From Brevundimonas sp. (GTDB lineage Bacteria > Pseudomonadota > Alphaproteobacteria > Caulobacterales > Caulobacteraceae), in assembly GCF_029946145.1 (NCBI RefSeq), contig NZ_JAQSDY010000009.1, forward strand, positions 186,001 through 250,000: a DNA stretch of 64,000 nucleotides, written 5' to 3'. The notes below the pieces were generated by a model, which was not told the DNA's origin, did no database searches, and saw only the letters and a program-made list of their open reading frames with translations. Positions 53,499 through 63,200 of the stretch are shown piece after piece; the first letter of the stretch is position 1, and the number at the start of each line of letters is the position of its first letter. The position numbers and the translations under genes were made by a program.

Positions 53499-54329
53499 AT
53501 GCTGAAACTTCTCGCGGCCGTGATGGCCCTCGTCCTGCCCGCCGCCGCCCTGGCGCAGACGCCTGAACCGGCGCCGATCGAAGTAATGGTGCTGGGGACC
53601 TACCACATGGGCAATCCCGGCCAGGATTTGCACAATGCCCGGATCGATCCCGTCACCACTCCGGCGAAACAGGCCGAACTCGAGGCCGTCGCCGAGGCGC
53701 TGGCGCGTTTCCGGCCGACGGCCATCGCGGTCGAACAGGTGGCGCGGAACCAATCCGATATGCTGGATCATCGCTATTCCGCCTTCACGCCGGCCGACCT
53801 GCTGACCAATCCGGATGAGCGGGTTCAGATCGGCTATCGCCTCGCTCACCGCCTTGGGCTGGAGAGGGTCTACGCCATCGACGAACAGGATCGCGAAGGT
53901 CAGCCCTCCTACTTCCCGTTCGAGGACGTCCAGAGCTGGGCCGAGGCCAACGGCCGTTCGTCAGTGCTGGGGGCCATGCACGAACAGGTCGCGACGATGA
54001 TCGGCGAGATGGAGGCACGCCAGCAGGCCGACACGGTCGGCGGCGTGCTGCGGTGGATGAACAGGCCGGAGAGCGCGGCGTCGGACCAGACCTTCTACAC
54101 GGCCATGCTCGCCTTCGGGGCGGGCGACATCCAGCCGGGCGCCACCCTTAACGGCCGCTGGTACACCCGCAACGCGCTGATCTTCGCGCGCCTGATGCAG
54201 GCCGCGAAGCCGGGCGACCGGATCGTGGTCATCTACGGCTCCGGCCACAGCTACTGGCTGAGGCAGTTCGTCCAGACGGCGCCGGGGTTCCGGCTGGTCG
54301 AGGCCAACGATTATCTGCCGCCGGCCTGA
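53499..54329 (+). CDS. DUF5694-like exported protein
   Basis: A 276-residue protein with a Sec signal (MLKLLAAVMALVLPAAALAQ). EVMVLGTYHMGNPGQDLHN, AIAVEQVARNQ, RVYAIDEQ and VIYGSGHSYWLRQFVQ recur in DUF5694 proteins and resemble the TraB/ChaN-like fold, with conserved His and Glu residues that suggest a hydrolase. The activity is unknown. The start at 53499 is chosen for the signal peptide. A short AAAAAA loop between CCGT and ACGG lies upstream (near 53430). Confidence 0.72.
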   Translation: MLKLLAAVMALVLPAAALAQTPEPAPIEVMVLGTYHMGNPGQDLHNARIDPVTTPAKQAELEAVAEALARFRPTAIAVEQVARNQSDMLDHRYSAFTPADLLTNPDERVQIGYRLAHRLGLERVYAIDEQDREGQPSYFPFEDVQSWAEANGRSSVLGAMHEQVATMIGEMEARQQADTVGGVLRWMNRPESAASDQTFYTAMLAFGAGDIQPGATLNGRWYTRNALIFARLMQAAKPGDRIVVIYGSGHSYWLRQFVQTAPGFRLVEANDYLPPA

Positions 54330-54331
54330 GC

Positions 54332-55903
54332 TCAGGCCGGAACGACCCGTGCGTCGCCGCTCGCCACCACGAATTTCGCCCGCGTCGTCAGCGCTCCGCC
54401 CTTCTCCGAGACCTTGTCCAGCACCTTGAACTCGGTTTGCCAGCGTTCCGGCGTCACGTCGCAGACGACATAGCCGCGCTGGGCGTTGTTGAACTTCAGG
54501 AACGGGTTGTCGGCCAGATAGCGGCGGCCGTCGGCCCTCTGGTCCTGCCCGTCGCCCGATGAACTGATCGAGGTGGTGACAAACTCCGACGCGATGGGCG
54601 CTCCTTCGGGGCTCCGGCTGTCACGGTACAGCTCCCCGGCGTAGTTCTGGTGTTCGTCCCCGGTGAGCACGACGGTGTTGCCGATGCGGCGCTCGCGCAG
54701 CCGGTCCAGCAGCCGCTGACGAGGGATCGAATACCCGGCCCAGGTGTCCAGGTTGTAGCCGGGCTCGGGCCCTTCCTTGCGGTCCAGATCCATCACCATG
54801 ATCTGCTGCGCCAGCACCTTCCAGTGCGCCTTCGACTGGTCGAGGTTGCGATACAGCCACGCCTCCTGCGCCTCGCCCAGGACTTGGGCGTCGCGGGCCG
54901 AAACCCCGGCGCAGGTCGTCGCCCAGGCGTCATTGCACGGCTGGTCCGAGCGATAGGAGCGGGTGTCGAGGAAATTCAGGTCCAGCAGATCACCCCAGGC
55001 GGCCTGCCGGTACAGCTGGATGTCGACTCCGCGCGGGAAGGCCGAACGGCGTAACGGCATGTTCTCATAGAAGGCCTGCGCCGCCGCCTGCCGCCGCAGG
55101 GCGAAGACTTCGGGCGGTGTGCCGTCCTGGTCCAGGGCCGCCACCCAGTTGTTGTCGATCTCGTGGTCGTCCCAGGTGCAGTACCAGGCCGTCGAGGCGT
55201 GGCAGGCCTGCAGGTCCACGTCCAGCTTGTACTGGGCGTAGCGGCGGCGGTAATCGTCCAGCGAATAGATCTCGCCGCCGAAATGCTGGCGCGGATTCTC
55301 CGACGTCCCGCCCGAGCCGTTGTAAGTCCGGCTGCCGCGCCCTTCGTAGATGTAATCCCCATAGCAATAGATGAAGTCGAGCCGCTCCTCGGCCGCCTTG
55401 CGGTGGGCGGTGTAGAAGCCCTGCTCATACGCTTGGCAACCCAGCACGCCGAAGCGGGCCTGGGCCGTCGCCGCGCCCGCCGTCGGCGCCGTCTTCGCGC
55501 GACCCGTGGCGCTGCGTTCCCGACCGGCGCTGAAGCGGTAGAAATATTCGCGATCCGGCTCCAGCCCCTCGACCTCGACGTGGACGGCGTGGGCCAGTTC
55601 GGGGCGGGCGATGGCTTCGCCGCTGCGAACGATCGTACCGAAGCCGGCGTTGCTTGCGACCTCCCACTTCACCGGCACCGGGGCCGATGGCATGCCGTTG
55701 CCGATCTCCAGCGGTCGGGGGGCCAGGCGGGTCCAGATCACGAAGCCGTCCGGGGCGGGGTCGCCAGCGGCGATGCCCAGCTGGAACGGGTATTCGGCGA
55801 ACACCGGATCGGCCAGGGCCTGACGGCTCGAGCCGGCTAGCGCGCCGCCGGCGCCGAGACCCAGCATCAGTCCCCGACGGGACAGGAAATCGAACGAGCG
55901 CAT
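54332..55903 (-). CDS. phoD: Alkaline phosphatase D
   Basis: A 523-residue secreted phosphodiesterase/phosphatase. The Tat leader has FLSRRGLMLGLGAGGALAG. The phosphatase core includes GVLGCQAYEQGFYTAHR, YCYGDYIYEG (metal Asp), WDDHEIDNNW and LTGDEHQNY; these bind the Fe/Ca cofactor. The length is typical. It releases phosphate from esters in the periplasm and would be expected to be phosphate-regulated; no clear Pho box is seen. It converges with the DUF5694-like gene. Confidence 0.95.
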   Translation of the reverse strand: MRSFDFLSRRGLMLGLGAGGALAGSSRQALADPVFAEYPFQLGIAAGDPAPDGFVIWTRLAPRPLEIGNGMPSAPVPVKWEVASNAGFGTIVRSGEAIARPELAHAVHVEVEGLEPDREYFYRFSAGRERSATGRAKTAPTAGAATAQARFGVLGCQAYEQGFYTAHRKAAEERLDFIYCYGDYIYEGRGSRTYNGSGGTSENPRQHFGGEIYSLDDYRRRYAQYKLDVDLQACHASTAWYCTWDDHEIDNNWVAALDQDGTPPEVFALRRQAAAQAFYENMPLRRSAFPRGVDIQLYRQAAWGDLLDLNFLDTRSYRSDQPCNDAWATTCAGVSARDAQVLGEAQEAWLYRNLDQSKAHWKVLAQQIMVMDLDRKEGPEPGYNLDTWAGYSIPRQRLLDRLRERRIGNTVVLTGDEHQNYAGELYRDSRSPEGAPIASEFVTTSISSSGDGQDQRADGRRYLADNPFLKFNNAQRGYVVCDVTPERWQTEFKVLDKVSEKGGALTTRAKFVVASGDARVVPA

Positions 55904-55971
55904 GACGGCCTCCGGACAGCGATGCCCCGACCTAGCCCGGAATTGTGACGGTCGTCACGCGGCGCGGCGCG

Positions 55972-56133
55972 GCGCGCGCAGAGGCGGAAACGGATCGGCG
56001 TGTGGCTACGCAGGGTGATCTGGTGCGTCGGGCGAGGCTCGATCGTGCGGATCGCCTCGACGTCGGCGGCGCGCAGCATGGGCGCCAGGGCGATCATCGC
56101 CTCCTGCATGGCGAAGGCCGCGCCAGCGGGTAG
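55972..56133 (-). pseudogene. Cytochrome P450 C-terminal fragment
   Basis: About 54 codons read LPAGAAFAMQEAMIALAPML, then RPTHQITLRSHTPIRFRL. This matches the end of bacterial P450s: the helix after the haem-ligand loop (normally CxGAAFAMQE) and the last beta strands. The haem-binding Cys position reads Pro and nothing P450-like precedes it. The fragment begins right after the DUF305 stop codon, and its frame runs on without a normal stop to 55867, inside phoD. It is best read as a relic of a deleted gene. Confidence 0.7.
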
Positions 56134-56134
56134 G

Positions 56135-56563
56135 TCAATTCGCCGGGGCGGGCTTCCAGGCCTGCATTTCGGCGATCTCGCGGGTCCGGGCGTCGACAAC
56201 GACCCGGGCCATGCGGCGGATGTCCGGGTCGCGCGACTCCTTCAAGGCAACCTCGCCCATGGCCACGGCGCCGCGATGGTGTTCGATCATCCTGGCGATA
56301 TAGGCCTGATCCACCGTCCCTCCCGAGGCGGCCGTCATGCGACCGTTCATCGCGGCCTCGGAGGCAGCGAAGGCCTGATCGCCCGGTGGGGCGTCATGGC
56401 TGGTCGAGGCGTGATCCCTCGCCGAGGGGGGCGCCGTCTCCCTGACCGTGGCCGACTGGTTCGCCGCCGCGGTCTCGCGGAGGGCCTGCTGGACCGGATC
56501 GCCGCCGCCGTCGCAGGCGGAGAGGGCGAGGGCCGCCAGCAGGACAGTCAGAACCGCGCGCAT
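56135..56563 (-). CDS. DUF305 lipoprotein
   Basis: A 142-residue protein. The leader [17 protein letters not shown] ends in a lipobox. The DUF305 four-helix part has YIARMIEHHRGAVAMGEVALKESRDPDIRRMA; the HH pair is the conserved metal-type site of the family. The start at 56563 overlaps the purL stop (ATGA), so it is translationally coupled to purL, an odd partner. The gene ends exactly where the P450 relic begins. Confidence 0.88.
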   Translation of the reverse strand: MRAVLTVLLAALALSACDGGGDPVQQALRETAAANQSATVRETAPPSARDHASTSHDAPPGDQAFAASEAAMNGRMTAASGGTVDQAYIARMIEHHRGAVAMGEVALKESRDPDIRRMARVVVDARTREIAEMQAWKPAPAN

Positions 56564-58761
56564 CAGCCCTCGATCCAGTTCGGCATCCACCCTTCGTGCA
56601 TCTCGCGCAGGTGATCCAGCGACAGGCGGAACAGCTCGGCCGAGGCGAAGTCGCGGCCGACGGCACGGCCCACGACCGACGCATGCAGGCCGGCCGACTG
56701 GGCCGCGGCGATGATGCCCGTCGCGTCCGGCGTGGCGACCAGATAGCGGGCCTGGTCCTCGCCGAAGAGCAGGATGTGGGCGTGGGTGGTCGAGGTGGCG
56801 TCCAGTTCGACGCCGCAGTCCGAGGCAAGGGCGATGTCGGCCGCCGCCCCGATCAGGCCGCCGTCCGACAGGTCGTGCACGCAGGTCAGGTCGCCGGCCT
56901 CGATCAGGCCCCGCACGAAGTCGCCGGTCTTGCGCTCCAGCGCCAGATCGACCGGCGGCGGCGCGCCGTCCTCGCGGCCCAGAACCTCGCGCAGATAGAG
57001 GGACGAGCCCAGCTCGCCGACCGTCTCGCCGATCAGCACCAGCATGTCGCCCTCGACCATGCCGCCGAAGCCGACGACGACGTCATAGTTGGTCAGCAGG
57101 CCCACCGCCCCGACCGTCGGGGTCGGCGGAATGGCCGCGCCATTGGTCTCGTTGTAGAGCGACACGTTGCCGCTCACGACCGGGAAGTCCAGCACCCGGC
57201 AGGCCTCGGCCATGCCGTCGATGGCGCGGACGATCTGGCCCATGATCTCCGGGCGCTGGGGATTGCCGAAATTGAGGTTGTCGGTGATGGCGATGGGCCG
57301 GCTGCCGACGGCCGTCAGGTTGCGCCAGGCCTCGGCCACGGCCTGTTTGCCGCCCTCATAGGGATCGGCCTGGACGTAGCGCGGGGTGCAGTCCGAAGTC
57401 ATGGCCAGACCCTTGTCCGTGCCGTGCACCCGCACCACCCCGGCGTCCGCCGCGGTAGCCGAGTCCTGCAGGGTGTCAGCCATGACGTGGCGGTCGTACT
57501 GCTCCCAGATCCAGCGCTTCGACGCCATGTCGGGGCAGCACACCACCTTGATCACCGCATCAACCCAGCTGTCCGGCGCGGGGATGGTCTTGGCGTCCAG
57601 CCGCGGCTGCAGCTCGGGCTGGACCCAGGGCCGGTCATACAGGGGCGCGTCGTCGAACAGCGGGGCCAGAGGCACGTCGCAGACCGTCTCGCCGTGATGC
57701 TTGAGCACCAGCCGGCCGGTGTCCGTGGTCATCCCGATGACGGCGGCGTCCAGGCCCCATTTCCTGAAGATGCGGTGGCCGTCTTCCTCGCGGCCCGGCT
57801 TCAGCACCGCCAGCATCCGCTCCTGGCTTTCCGACAGCATCATCTCATAGGCCGTCATGCCTTCTTCGCGCTGGGGAACGGCGTCCATGTTCAGCTCTAT
57901 GCCGACCGCGCCCTTGCCGGCCATCTCGACCGACGACGAGGTCAGGCCCGCCGCGCCCATGTCCTGGATCGCCGCCACGGCGCCCGAGGCCATCAGCTCC
58001 AGCGTCGCCTCGATCAGCAGCTTCTCGGCGAAGGGATCGCCGACCTGCACCGTCGGCCGCTTCTCGTCGGAGTCCTCGTCGAACTCGGCCGAGGCCATGG
58101 TCGCCCCATGGATGCCGTCGCGGCCGGTCTTCGATCCGAAATAGACCACCGACAGGCCCGGCGCCGGAGCGGCCGAATAGAACAGGGCGTCGGCCCTGGC
58201 CACGCCCACGCACATGGCGTTGACCAGGATGTTGCCATTGTAGCCGGCGTGGAAATTGGTCTCGCCCGCCACCGTCGGCACCCCGACGCAGTTGCCGTAG
58301 CCGCCGATGCCCGAGACCACGCCCTTGACCAGCCGCTTCGTCTTCTCGTGCGAGGGGTCGCCGAAGCGCAGGGCGTTCAGCAGCGCGACCGGGCGCGCGC
58401 CCATGGTGAAGACGTCGCGCATGATGCCGCCCACGCCCGTCGCCGCGCCCTGATAGGGTTCGATGTAGGACGGGTGGTTGTGGCTCTCCATCTTGAAGAT
58501 GCAGGCGTCGCCGTCGTCGATGTCGATGACCCCGGCGTTCTCGCCCGGGCCGCAGATGACGCGGGGGCCCTTGGTCGGGAATTTGCCGAGGTGGATCTTC
58601 GACGACTTGTACGAACAGTGCTCGGACCACATCACCGAGAAGACGCCCAGTTCGACGTGGTTGGGCTCGCGCCCCAGCCGGTCGAGGACGACCTGATATT
58701 CGTTCGGGGCCAGGCCGTATTCGGCGGCCAGTTCGGCCATGGTCTTTTGCGGAGCGCTCAT
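56563..58761 (-). CDS. purL: Phosphoribosylformylglycinamidine synthase subunit PurL
   Basis: A 732-residue ATP-dependent synthase of the small PurL type that needs PurQ and Pur[83 protein letters not shown] and VHDLSDGGL are family signatures. The length fits the three-subunit system; purQ and purS are encoded 2-4 kb to the right on the same strand. Unrelated genes separate them. Confidence 0.97.
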   Translation of the reverse strand: MSAPQKTMAELAAEYGLAPNEYQVVLDRLGREPNHVELGVFSVMWSEHCSYKSSKIHLGKFPTKGPRVICGPGENAGVIDIDDGDACIFKMESHNHPSYIEPYQGAATGVGGIMRDVFTMGARPVALLNALRFGDPSHEKTKRLVKGVVSGIGGYGNCVGVPTVAGETNFHAGYNGNILVNAMCVGVARADALFYSAAPAPGLSVVYFGSKTGRDGIHGATMASAEFDEDSDEKRPTVQVGDPFAEKLLIEATLELMASGAVAAIQDMGAAGLTSSSVEMAGKGAVGIELNMDAVPQREEGMTAYEMMLSESQERMLAVLKPGREEDGHRIFRKWGLDAAVIGMTTDTGRLVLKHHGETVCDVPLAPLFDDAPLYDRPWVQPELQPRLDAKTIPAPDSWVDAVIKVVCCPDMASKRWIWEQYDRHVMADTLQDSATAADAGVVRVHGTDKGLAMTSDCTPRYVQADPYEGGKQAVAEAWRNLTAVGSRPIAITDNLNFGNPQRPEIMGQIVRAIDGMAEACRVLDFPVVSGNVSLYNETNGAAIPPTPTVGAVGLLTNYDVVVGFGGMVEGDMLVLIGETVGELGSSLYLREVLGREDGAPPPVDLALERKTGDFVRGLIEAGDLTCVHDLSDGGLIGAAADIALASDCGVELDATSTTHAHILLFGEDQARYLVATPDATGIIAAAQSAGLHASVVGRAVGRDFASAELFRLSLDHLREMHEGWMPNWIEG

Positions 58762-58862
58762 GGGCGCGCCTTCTAGCCGTTCACGGGGCCAGTGTCAGCC
58801 GCCCCTGAGCGGAACATCGCGCGCGGCCGACCATTGATCCCGTGAAGCTGAAGGAGGCCGAG

Positions 58863-59015
58863 ATGTCCGACCAACCCATCGACCCCGCCGCGACCCCCGA
58901 GGATCCCGACGCCCCGGAGATCGCCGCCGACGACGCCGGAGCCTCGGCCATGGCCGAGCGGGCCTTCAAACACGCCGCGAACGATGACCAGACGGACGAA
59001 GGCGAGGTCGAATAG
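58863..59015 (+). CDS. Small acidic protein, unknown
   Basis: A 50-residue protein beginning MSDQPIDPAATPEDPDAPE and ending DDQTDEGEVE, strongly acidic with a short helical centre (ASAMAERAFKHAA). A strong ribosome binding site (AAGGAGG, 6 bases from ATG) supports it despite the small size. It lies between the divergent purL start and the convergent membrane gene. No family is recognised. Confidence 0.6.
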   Translation: MSDQPIDPAATPEDPDAPEIAADDAGASAMAERAFKHAANDDQTDEGEVE

Positions 59016-59025
59016 ACCGTTCGGC

Positions 59026-59841
59026 CTAGGTGTCGCTCCGGACCGCCTCGCGCCGTTCGACGCCCCGACGCAGGCCGAGGCTCAGTATGATCGCCCCGAC
59101 CAGCACCGCGACCGCCGCCGCCAGCGCCACATAAGCCAGTGTAGCGTTGCGCGGCTGTTCGGCTACAAAGGCGCCCAGCAGGCCCCAGGCGATCGGGATG
59201 GCGTAGGCGACGGTGCGAATCCGTTGCGTCACGGCGAGGGCGACCACGACCACCACGACCACGGCGATCGCCGCCCAGACGGTCGGCGACAGGACCGCGG
59301 GCAGGTCGCCGTTGCCGGTGGCCACAGTGATCAGGTTCAGCGGCGCGGCCACCGTCAGCCATCCCGCCAGCAGCGCCATCGGCCAGGCCACCATCCAGCG
59401 GTCGCGCTCGCGGACCGGCAGGGCCCGGATGGCGCCGGCGTTCTGCAACAGCGGGATCAGCACCACCGCCAGCGAACCGAAGATCAGCACGATGGTGGCG
59501 ACCTCGGCGTCCAGGGCGGCGGCGACGACCCACAGCCCGATGCCGGCAAAGGCCAGGGCCGAGGGCCAGCCGAACCGGTGGATCAACAGGCTCTCGCCCG
59601 TCTGCGGCAGGACCTGACGCACGGCGTAGACCAGCAGGCCGAGATAGATGAGGCCCCAGATGGCGAAGGCGTAGCCCGCCACCCTCAGCGTCGCGTCGCT
59701 GTCCGCGGAGAATTCCGCGGGCGACTGGCCCCAGCCCAGCGCAATCTGCGCCTGACCCACTATGACGGCGAAAAGCGCGGTTCCCAGGACGATCAATCGT
59801 CGGGTCATCTGGGCGGGGGTGGCGCGGACGATCGACGACAT
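59026..59841 (-). CDS. Multi-spanning membrane protein, TspO/tryptophan-rich sensory protein-like
   Basis: A 271-residue protein with about seven to eight hydrophobic segments. YAFAIWGLIYLGLLVYAVRQ and RWMVAWPMALLAGWLTVAAPLNL recall the Trp-rich TspO/MBR relatives, though it is longer than TspO (about 160) and the match is loose. The C-terminus is charged. The function is unknown; a sensory or transport role is only a guess. The stop lies 10 bases from the convergent small acidic gene. Confidence 0.6.
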   Translation of the reverse strand: MSSIVRATPAQMTRRLIVLGTALFAVIVGQAQIALGWGQSPAEFSADSDATLRVAGYAFAIWGLIYLGLLVYAVRQVLPQTGESLLIHRFGWPSALAFAGIGLWVVAAALDAEVATIVLIFGSLAVVLIPLLQNAGAIRALPVRERDRWMVAWPMALLAGWLTVAAPLNLITVATGNGDLPAVLSPTVWAAIAVVVVVVVALAVTQRIRTVAYAIPIAWGLLGAFVAEQPRNATLAYVALAAAVAVLVGAIILSLGLRRGVERREAVRSDT

Positions 59842-59980
59842 CGGAAACTCCTCGGGGCGGCTTACCCCTAACTACGTTGCGGCGCGGCCAAGGTTTCATT
59901 CCCCGGCCCTCGCGGACAGACAATCCCGCCATCTGACGTTTCGCCTTGACGGACGCTGCTCGTCGACCTCCGATCATCGA

Positions 59981-61018
59981 ATGGGTGAAAACAGAGATCC
60001 GAGACCGTTCGAAGCCCGGCTGGCCGACGCCGACCGGGCCCTGACCGCCAACCCACGCGACCTGCGCGCCCTGATCGCCAAGGGCGACGCCCTGGTCGGA
60101 CTGGGGGATGCGCGCGCCGGCGCCAGCTTCTACAGCTCGGCCTTGCGGGGCGCCGCGGGCGGCGTCGCCGTGCCGCCCGATCTCGTCGAGGAACTCCAAC
60201 GGGCCCGGATCGCCGTCCAGGATCAGGGAGCCCGCTTCCAGAGCTATCTCACCGAAAGTCTCGCCCGGTCAGGATTCGACGCCGCCGCCTCCAGCGACCG
60301 GTTCGCCCTGTCCCTGGACCTGATGGCGGGCCGCAAACGGCTGTATCAGCAGGAGCCGCGCTTCTATCTTTTCCCCGGCCTGCCGCAGGTTCAATTCCAG
60401 CCGCGCGAGACCCTGCCCTGGCTCGCGGCGGTCGAGGCGGCGGCCCCGGACATCCGGGCCGAGCTCGAGGCGCTGCTGGCTGAACCGGACCTGTTCCGCC
60501 CCTATGTCGAGCGTCGCGCCGACCGGCCCAACACCGATTCGCTGGGCATGGCGGCCAACGCGGACTGGAGCGCGCTGTTTCTCTGGAAGGACGGCGAGGA
60601 ACAGCCGGACATGGCGCGCCGCTGTCCGCGCACGCTCGAGGCTCTCGCCGAGGTTCCGCTGTGCCGCGTCCCGGGTCGGACGCCGTCCATCCTGTTCTCG
60701 CGTCTGAAGGCGGGCGCGCGCATTCCGCCGCATCACGGTCTGATCAACACCCGTCTGATCTGCCACCTGCCGCTGATCGCCCCGCCGGGTTCATGGTTCC
60801 GGGTCGGCAATGATGTGCGCGGGTGGTCGGAAGGCCAGGCCTGGGCCTTTGACGACACCATCGAGCACGAGGCCGCCAACGACAGCGGTCAGGACCGCAC
60901 CATCCTGATCTTCGACGTCTGGAAGCCCGAGGTGACGGAGGAGGAGCGGGCCCTGGTGTCGGCGATGTTCCAGGCGATCGACGGCTATGGCGCGGGCGGC
61001 AAGGCCTGGGGCGTCTAG
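59981..61018 (+). CDS. Aspartyl/asparaginyl beta-hydroxylase domain protein
   Basis: A 345-residue protein. The N-terminal 100 residues are TPR-like helices ([30 protein letters not shown]). The C-terminal Asp/Asn hydroxylase domain has [52 protein letters not shown] and [13 protein letters not shown]; the His residues bind Fe(II) and the Arg 2-oxoglutarate. The target is unknown; relatives hydroxylate proteins or act on lipid A-like substrates. ATG at 59981 is used; no good Shine-Dalgarno sequence. It converges on purQ with a four-base overlap. Confidence 0.88.
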   Translation: MGENRDPRPFEARLADADRALTANPRDLRALIAKGDALVGLGDARAGASFYSSALRGAAGGVAVPPDLVEELQRARIAVQDQGARFQSYLTESLARSGFDAAASSDRFALSLDLMAGRKRLYQQEPRFYLFPGLPQVQFQPRETLPWLAAVEAAAPDIRAELEALLAEPDLFRPYVERRADRPNTDSLGMAANADWSALFLWKDGEEQPDMARRCPRTLEALAEVPLCRVPGRTPSILFSRLKAGARIPPHHGLINTRLICHLPLIAPPGSWFRVGNDVRGWSEGQAWAFDDTIEHEAANDSGQDRTILIFDVWKPEVTEEERALVSAMFQAIDGYGAGGKAWGV

Positions 61019-61677
61019 GCGGCGGCGTAGATCGACCGGAACAGGATCGCGCCGTCGGCCGAGCCCAGCTCTTCCTCGAAGGCCCGATCCGGGTGCGGCA
61101 TCATGCCCAGCACATTCCCGCGCGCGTTCTGGACGGCGGCGATGTCGTTCACCGAGCCGTTGGGATTGTCGACATAGCGGAACACGACCTGGCCCTCGCC
61201 CTCGAGCCGCGCCAGTTCCTCGGGAGCGGCGAAATAGTTACCGTCGCCATTGCCCTGGGTCATGACCACCTCGCGCTGACCCTGATAGCCGGCCGTGAAG
61301 CGGGTCTGGCCGTTGGTCACAGTCAGGCTGACCGGTTTGCAGACGTATTTCAGGCCTGCGTTCCTCAGCAGGGCGCCCGGCAGCATTCCGGCCTCGCACA
61401 GGATCTGGAAACCGTTGCAGATGCCCAGAACGGTCACGCCGTCGTCCGCGGCCTTCTTCACCGCCCGCATGACCGGCGACTGCGCCGCCATGGCCCCGCA
61501 ACGCAGATAGTCGCCGTACGAAAACCCGCCCGGCAGGACGATCAGATCGAGACCGGACGGCAACTCCGTCTCCTGGTGCCAGACCATCTGGACCTGCTCG
61601 CCCGTGGAGCGTTCGACGGCGACCTTGCAGTCGCGGTCACAGTTGGAACCGGGGAAGACGATGACGGCTGCGCTCAT
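61015..61677 (-). CDS. purQ: Phosphoribosylformylglycinamidine synthase subunit PurQ
   Basis: A 220-residue class I glutamine amidotransferase that supplies ammonia to Pur[19 protein letters not shown], the nucleophile Cys in [20 protein letters not shown] and the His/Glu in [14 protein letters not shown] are intact. It belongs to the PurSQL enzyme with purS (62964-63200) and purL (56563-58761). It is separated from purS by three unrelated genes, unlike the usual tight purS-purQ pair. Confidence 0.97.
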   Translation of the reverse strand: MSAAVIVFPGSNCDRDCKVAVERSTGEQVQMVWHQETELPSGLDLIVLPGGFSYGDYLRCGAMAAQSPVMRAVKKAADDGVTVLGICNGFQILCEAGMLPGALLRNAGLKYVCKPVSLTVTNGQTRFTAGYQGQREVVMTQGNGDGNYFAAPEELARLEGEGQVVFRYVDNPNGSVNDIAAVQNARGNVLGMMPHPDRAFEEELGSADGAILFRSIYAAA

Positions 61678-61730
61678 GGCGGCGCCCTTTAGCAGCGTTT
61701 CCGAGCGTTGTCAGGGCGCCAGCGCGAAGG

Positions 61731-62234
61731 TCATGCTGACGGAGGCGGGAACGCTCCCAATTGCTGCAGCATGCCGAGGGCGTCGTTCTCGTTCCAGCCC
61801 TCGACAATCCGGCCCTCCGCGATGCGTTCGATGCTCATGCCGCTGACGATCACCGGACGCCCCGTCGCCGGGATTCCGTTCAACGGTCCCTGATGCGTGC
61901 CGCGCATCGTCAGCCTGGCCGCGACCCGGTCCCCCTCGCCGATCATGTCCTCGACGATGAAGCGGGCGTCGGGGAAGGCGGTTCGGAAACCCTGGAACCA
62001 GGCCGTCCAGCCGTCGCGGTCGATGGTCTCTGGCGCGCCGGACATGTGACCCCGGTATCCCGGAGCCAGAAAATCGTCACGCCGGGCGATATCGCCGGTG
62101 CTCCACACCTCCTCGAAGAAGCGCCGGATCAGCGCCTTGTTGGAGTCGGGTCCGTGGGACGCATTCGCGGCTTCGGGCGTCACGGCGAGAGCGAGGGCAG
62201 GGGAGGACAGGACGAGGGTTCTCCGGTCGAGCAT
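61731..62234 (-). CDS. SnoaL-like ester cyclase-fold protein, exported
   Basis: A 167-residue protein. A leader (MLDRRTLVLSSPALALAVTPEAANA) precedes a SnoaL/NTF2-like domain: IRRFFEEVWSTGDIARRDDFLAPGYRGHMSG, FRTAFPDARFIVEDMIGEGDRVAARLTMRGTHQG and GMSIERIAEGRIVEGWNENDALGMLQQLGA. This is the common ester cyclase/polyketide-cyclase-like group; there are no polyketide genes nearby. The activity is unknown. Confidence 0.82.
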   Translation of the reverse strand: MLDRRTLVLSSPALALAVTPEAANASHGPDSNKALIRRFFEEVWSTGDIARRDDFLAPGYRGHMSGAPETIDRDGWTAWFQGFRTAFPDARFIVEDMIGEGDRVAARLTMRGTHQGPLNGIPATGRPVIVSGMSIERIAEGRIVEGWNENDALGMLQQLGAFPPPSA

Positions 62235-62305
62235 CGCCTATCTCCTGTGCGGTGGCTGCAGGTAACGCTGATTTTTGGCTCCCGGCAAACCGGCCCCGGC
62301 GATGG

Positions 62306-62779
62306 TCAGCCCCGGTTTTCGTACACGCCGGTGATCGATGCCTTCGCCAGCGTATGGAAATGCAGGTTGAAGCCGAACACGGCGCCCGGGTTCTCGGTCG
62401 TCACGTCCAGCCGGTCCGTGTCCACGGCGAAGACGGTGAAGATGTAGCGGTGGGGTCCATGCCCCGCTGGCGGCGCGGCGCCGCCGAAGCCGGGCTCGCC
62501 GAAGTCCGTGCGGCCCTCGACCGCGCCCTGCGGCAGGCCGTCCGATGACGCGCCCTCGGCCAGTTCCGTGACGTCTGCGGGGATGTTGGCCACGGTCCAG
62601 TGCCAGAAACCCGAGCCCGTCGGCGCGTCGGGGTCGTAACAGGTGACGGCGAAGCTCTTCGCGCCCTCGGGCGCGCCGGACCAGCTCAACTGGGGCGAGC
62701 GATTGCCCTTGGCATGCACCTGGGCGTCGGGCAGGACGCCGCCGTCGGCGAAACCCGTGGAGGTGACGGTGAAGGTCAT
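62306..62779 (-). CDS. YbhB/YbcL-family (PEBP, Raf kinase inhibitor-like) protein
   Basis: A 157-residue phosphatidylethanolamine-binding-like protein. GNRSPQLSWSGAPEGAKSFAVTCYDPDAP, FWHWTVANIPADVTELAEG and GPHRYIFTVFAVDTDRLDV are typical motifs. The bacterial role is unknown. It sits between purS and purQ without overlap. Confidence 0.92.
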   Translation of the reverse strand: MTFTVTSTGFADGGVLPDAQVHAKGNRSPQLSWSGAPEGAKSFAVTCYDPDAPTGSGFWHWTVANIPADVTELAEGASSDGLPQGAVEGRTDFGEPGFGGAAPPAGHGPHRYIFTVFAVDTDRLDVTTENPGAVFGFNLHFHTLAKASITGVYENRG

Positions 62780-62835
62780 GGAGCGCTCCTCGTTGCGGCT
62801 GGACTGACCCTAACGCACGACAGCGATCCCCGTCG

Positions 62836-62967
62836 CTAGTGCGCTGCCTGTTTCGCCGCCGGCGTGAAGGCGCGGTCGTCCGTCAGGCCGCCGGCGAGGG
62901 CCGCCGCGAAGATCAGCACGCCGACCAGGACAAAGGCCGCGACCGAGAACTGGATCAGCCGTTTCAC
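62836..62967 (-). CDS. Small single-pass membrane protein coupled to purS
   Basis: A 43-residue protein: VKRLIQFSVAAFVLVGVLIF is a positively charged start followed by one hydrophobic helix, and a short polar tail DDRAFTPAAKQAAH. The start is GTG at 62967, overlapping the purS TGA as GTGA, so translation is probably coupled. A longer reading from 63021 lies inside purS and is not favoured. No known family. Confidence 0.55.
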   Translation of the reverse strand: MKRLIQFSVAAFVLVGVLIFAAALAGGLTDDRAFTPAAKQAAH

Positions 62968-63200
62968 GCAGCCTCTATGCGGTAGCTTTCGATCACGGTG
63001 TTGGCCAGCAGCTGTTCGCACATCTTCTTCGCCTCGGCGGCCGGATCGGCGGCGCCGTCCAGATCGAACTCGATCAGCTTGCCGACCCGGGCGTTGGCGA
63101 CGCCGGACCAGCCCAGACCGTGTAGAGCCTGCTCGACGGCCTTGCCCTGTACGTCCAGCACGCCCGGCTTGAGGAAGACGTGAACCTTGACCTTGGCCAT
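62964..63200 (-). CDS. purS: Phosphoribosylformylglycinamidine synthase subunit PurS
   Basis: A 78-residue subunit that docks PurQ to PurL. VKVHVFLKPGVLDVQGKAVEQALHGLGW and KMCEQLLANTVIESYRIE are family-defining. The start overlaps the purC stop (TGATG), so purC-purS-small membrane ORF form a tightly coupled unit. Confidence 0.95.
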   Translation of the reverse strand: MAKVKVHVFLKPGVLDVQGKAVEQALHGLGWSGVANARVGKLIEFDLDGAADPAAEAKKMCEQLLANTVIESYRIEAA

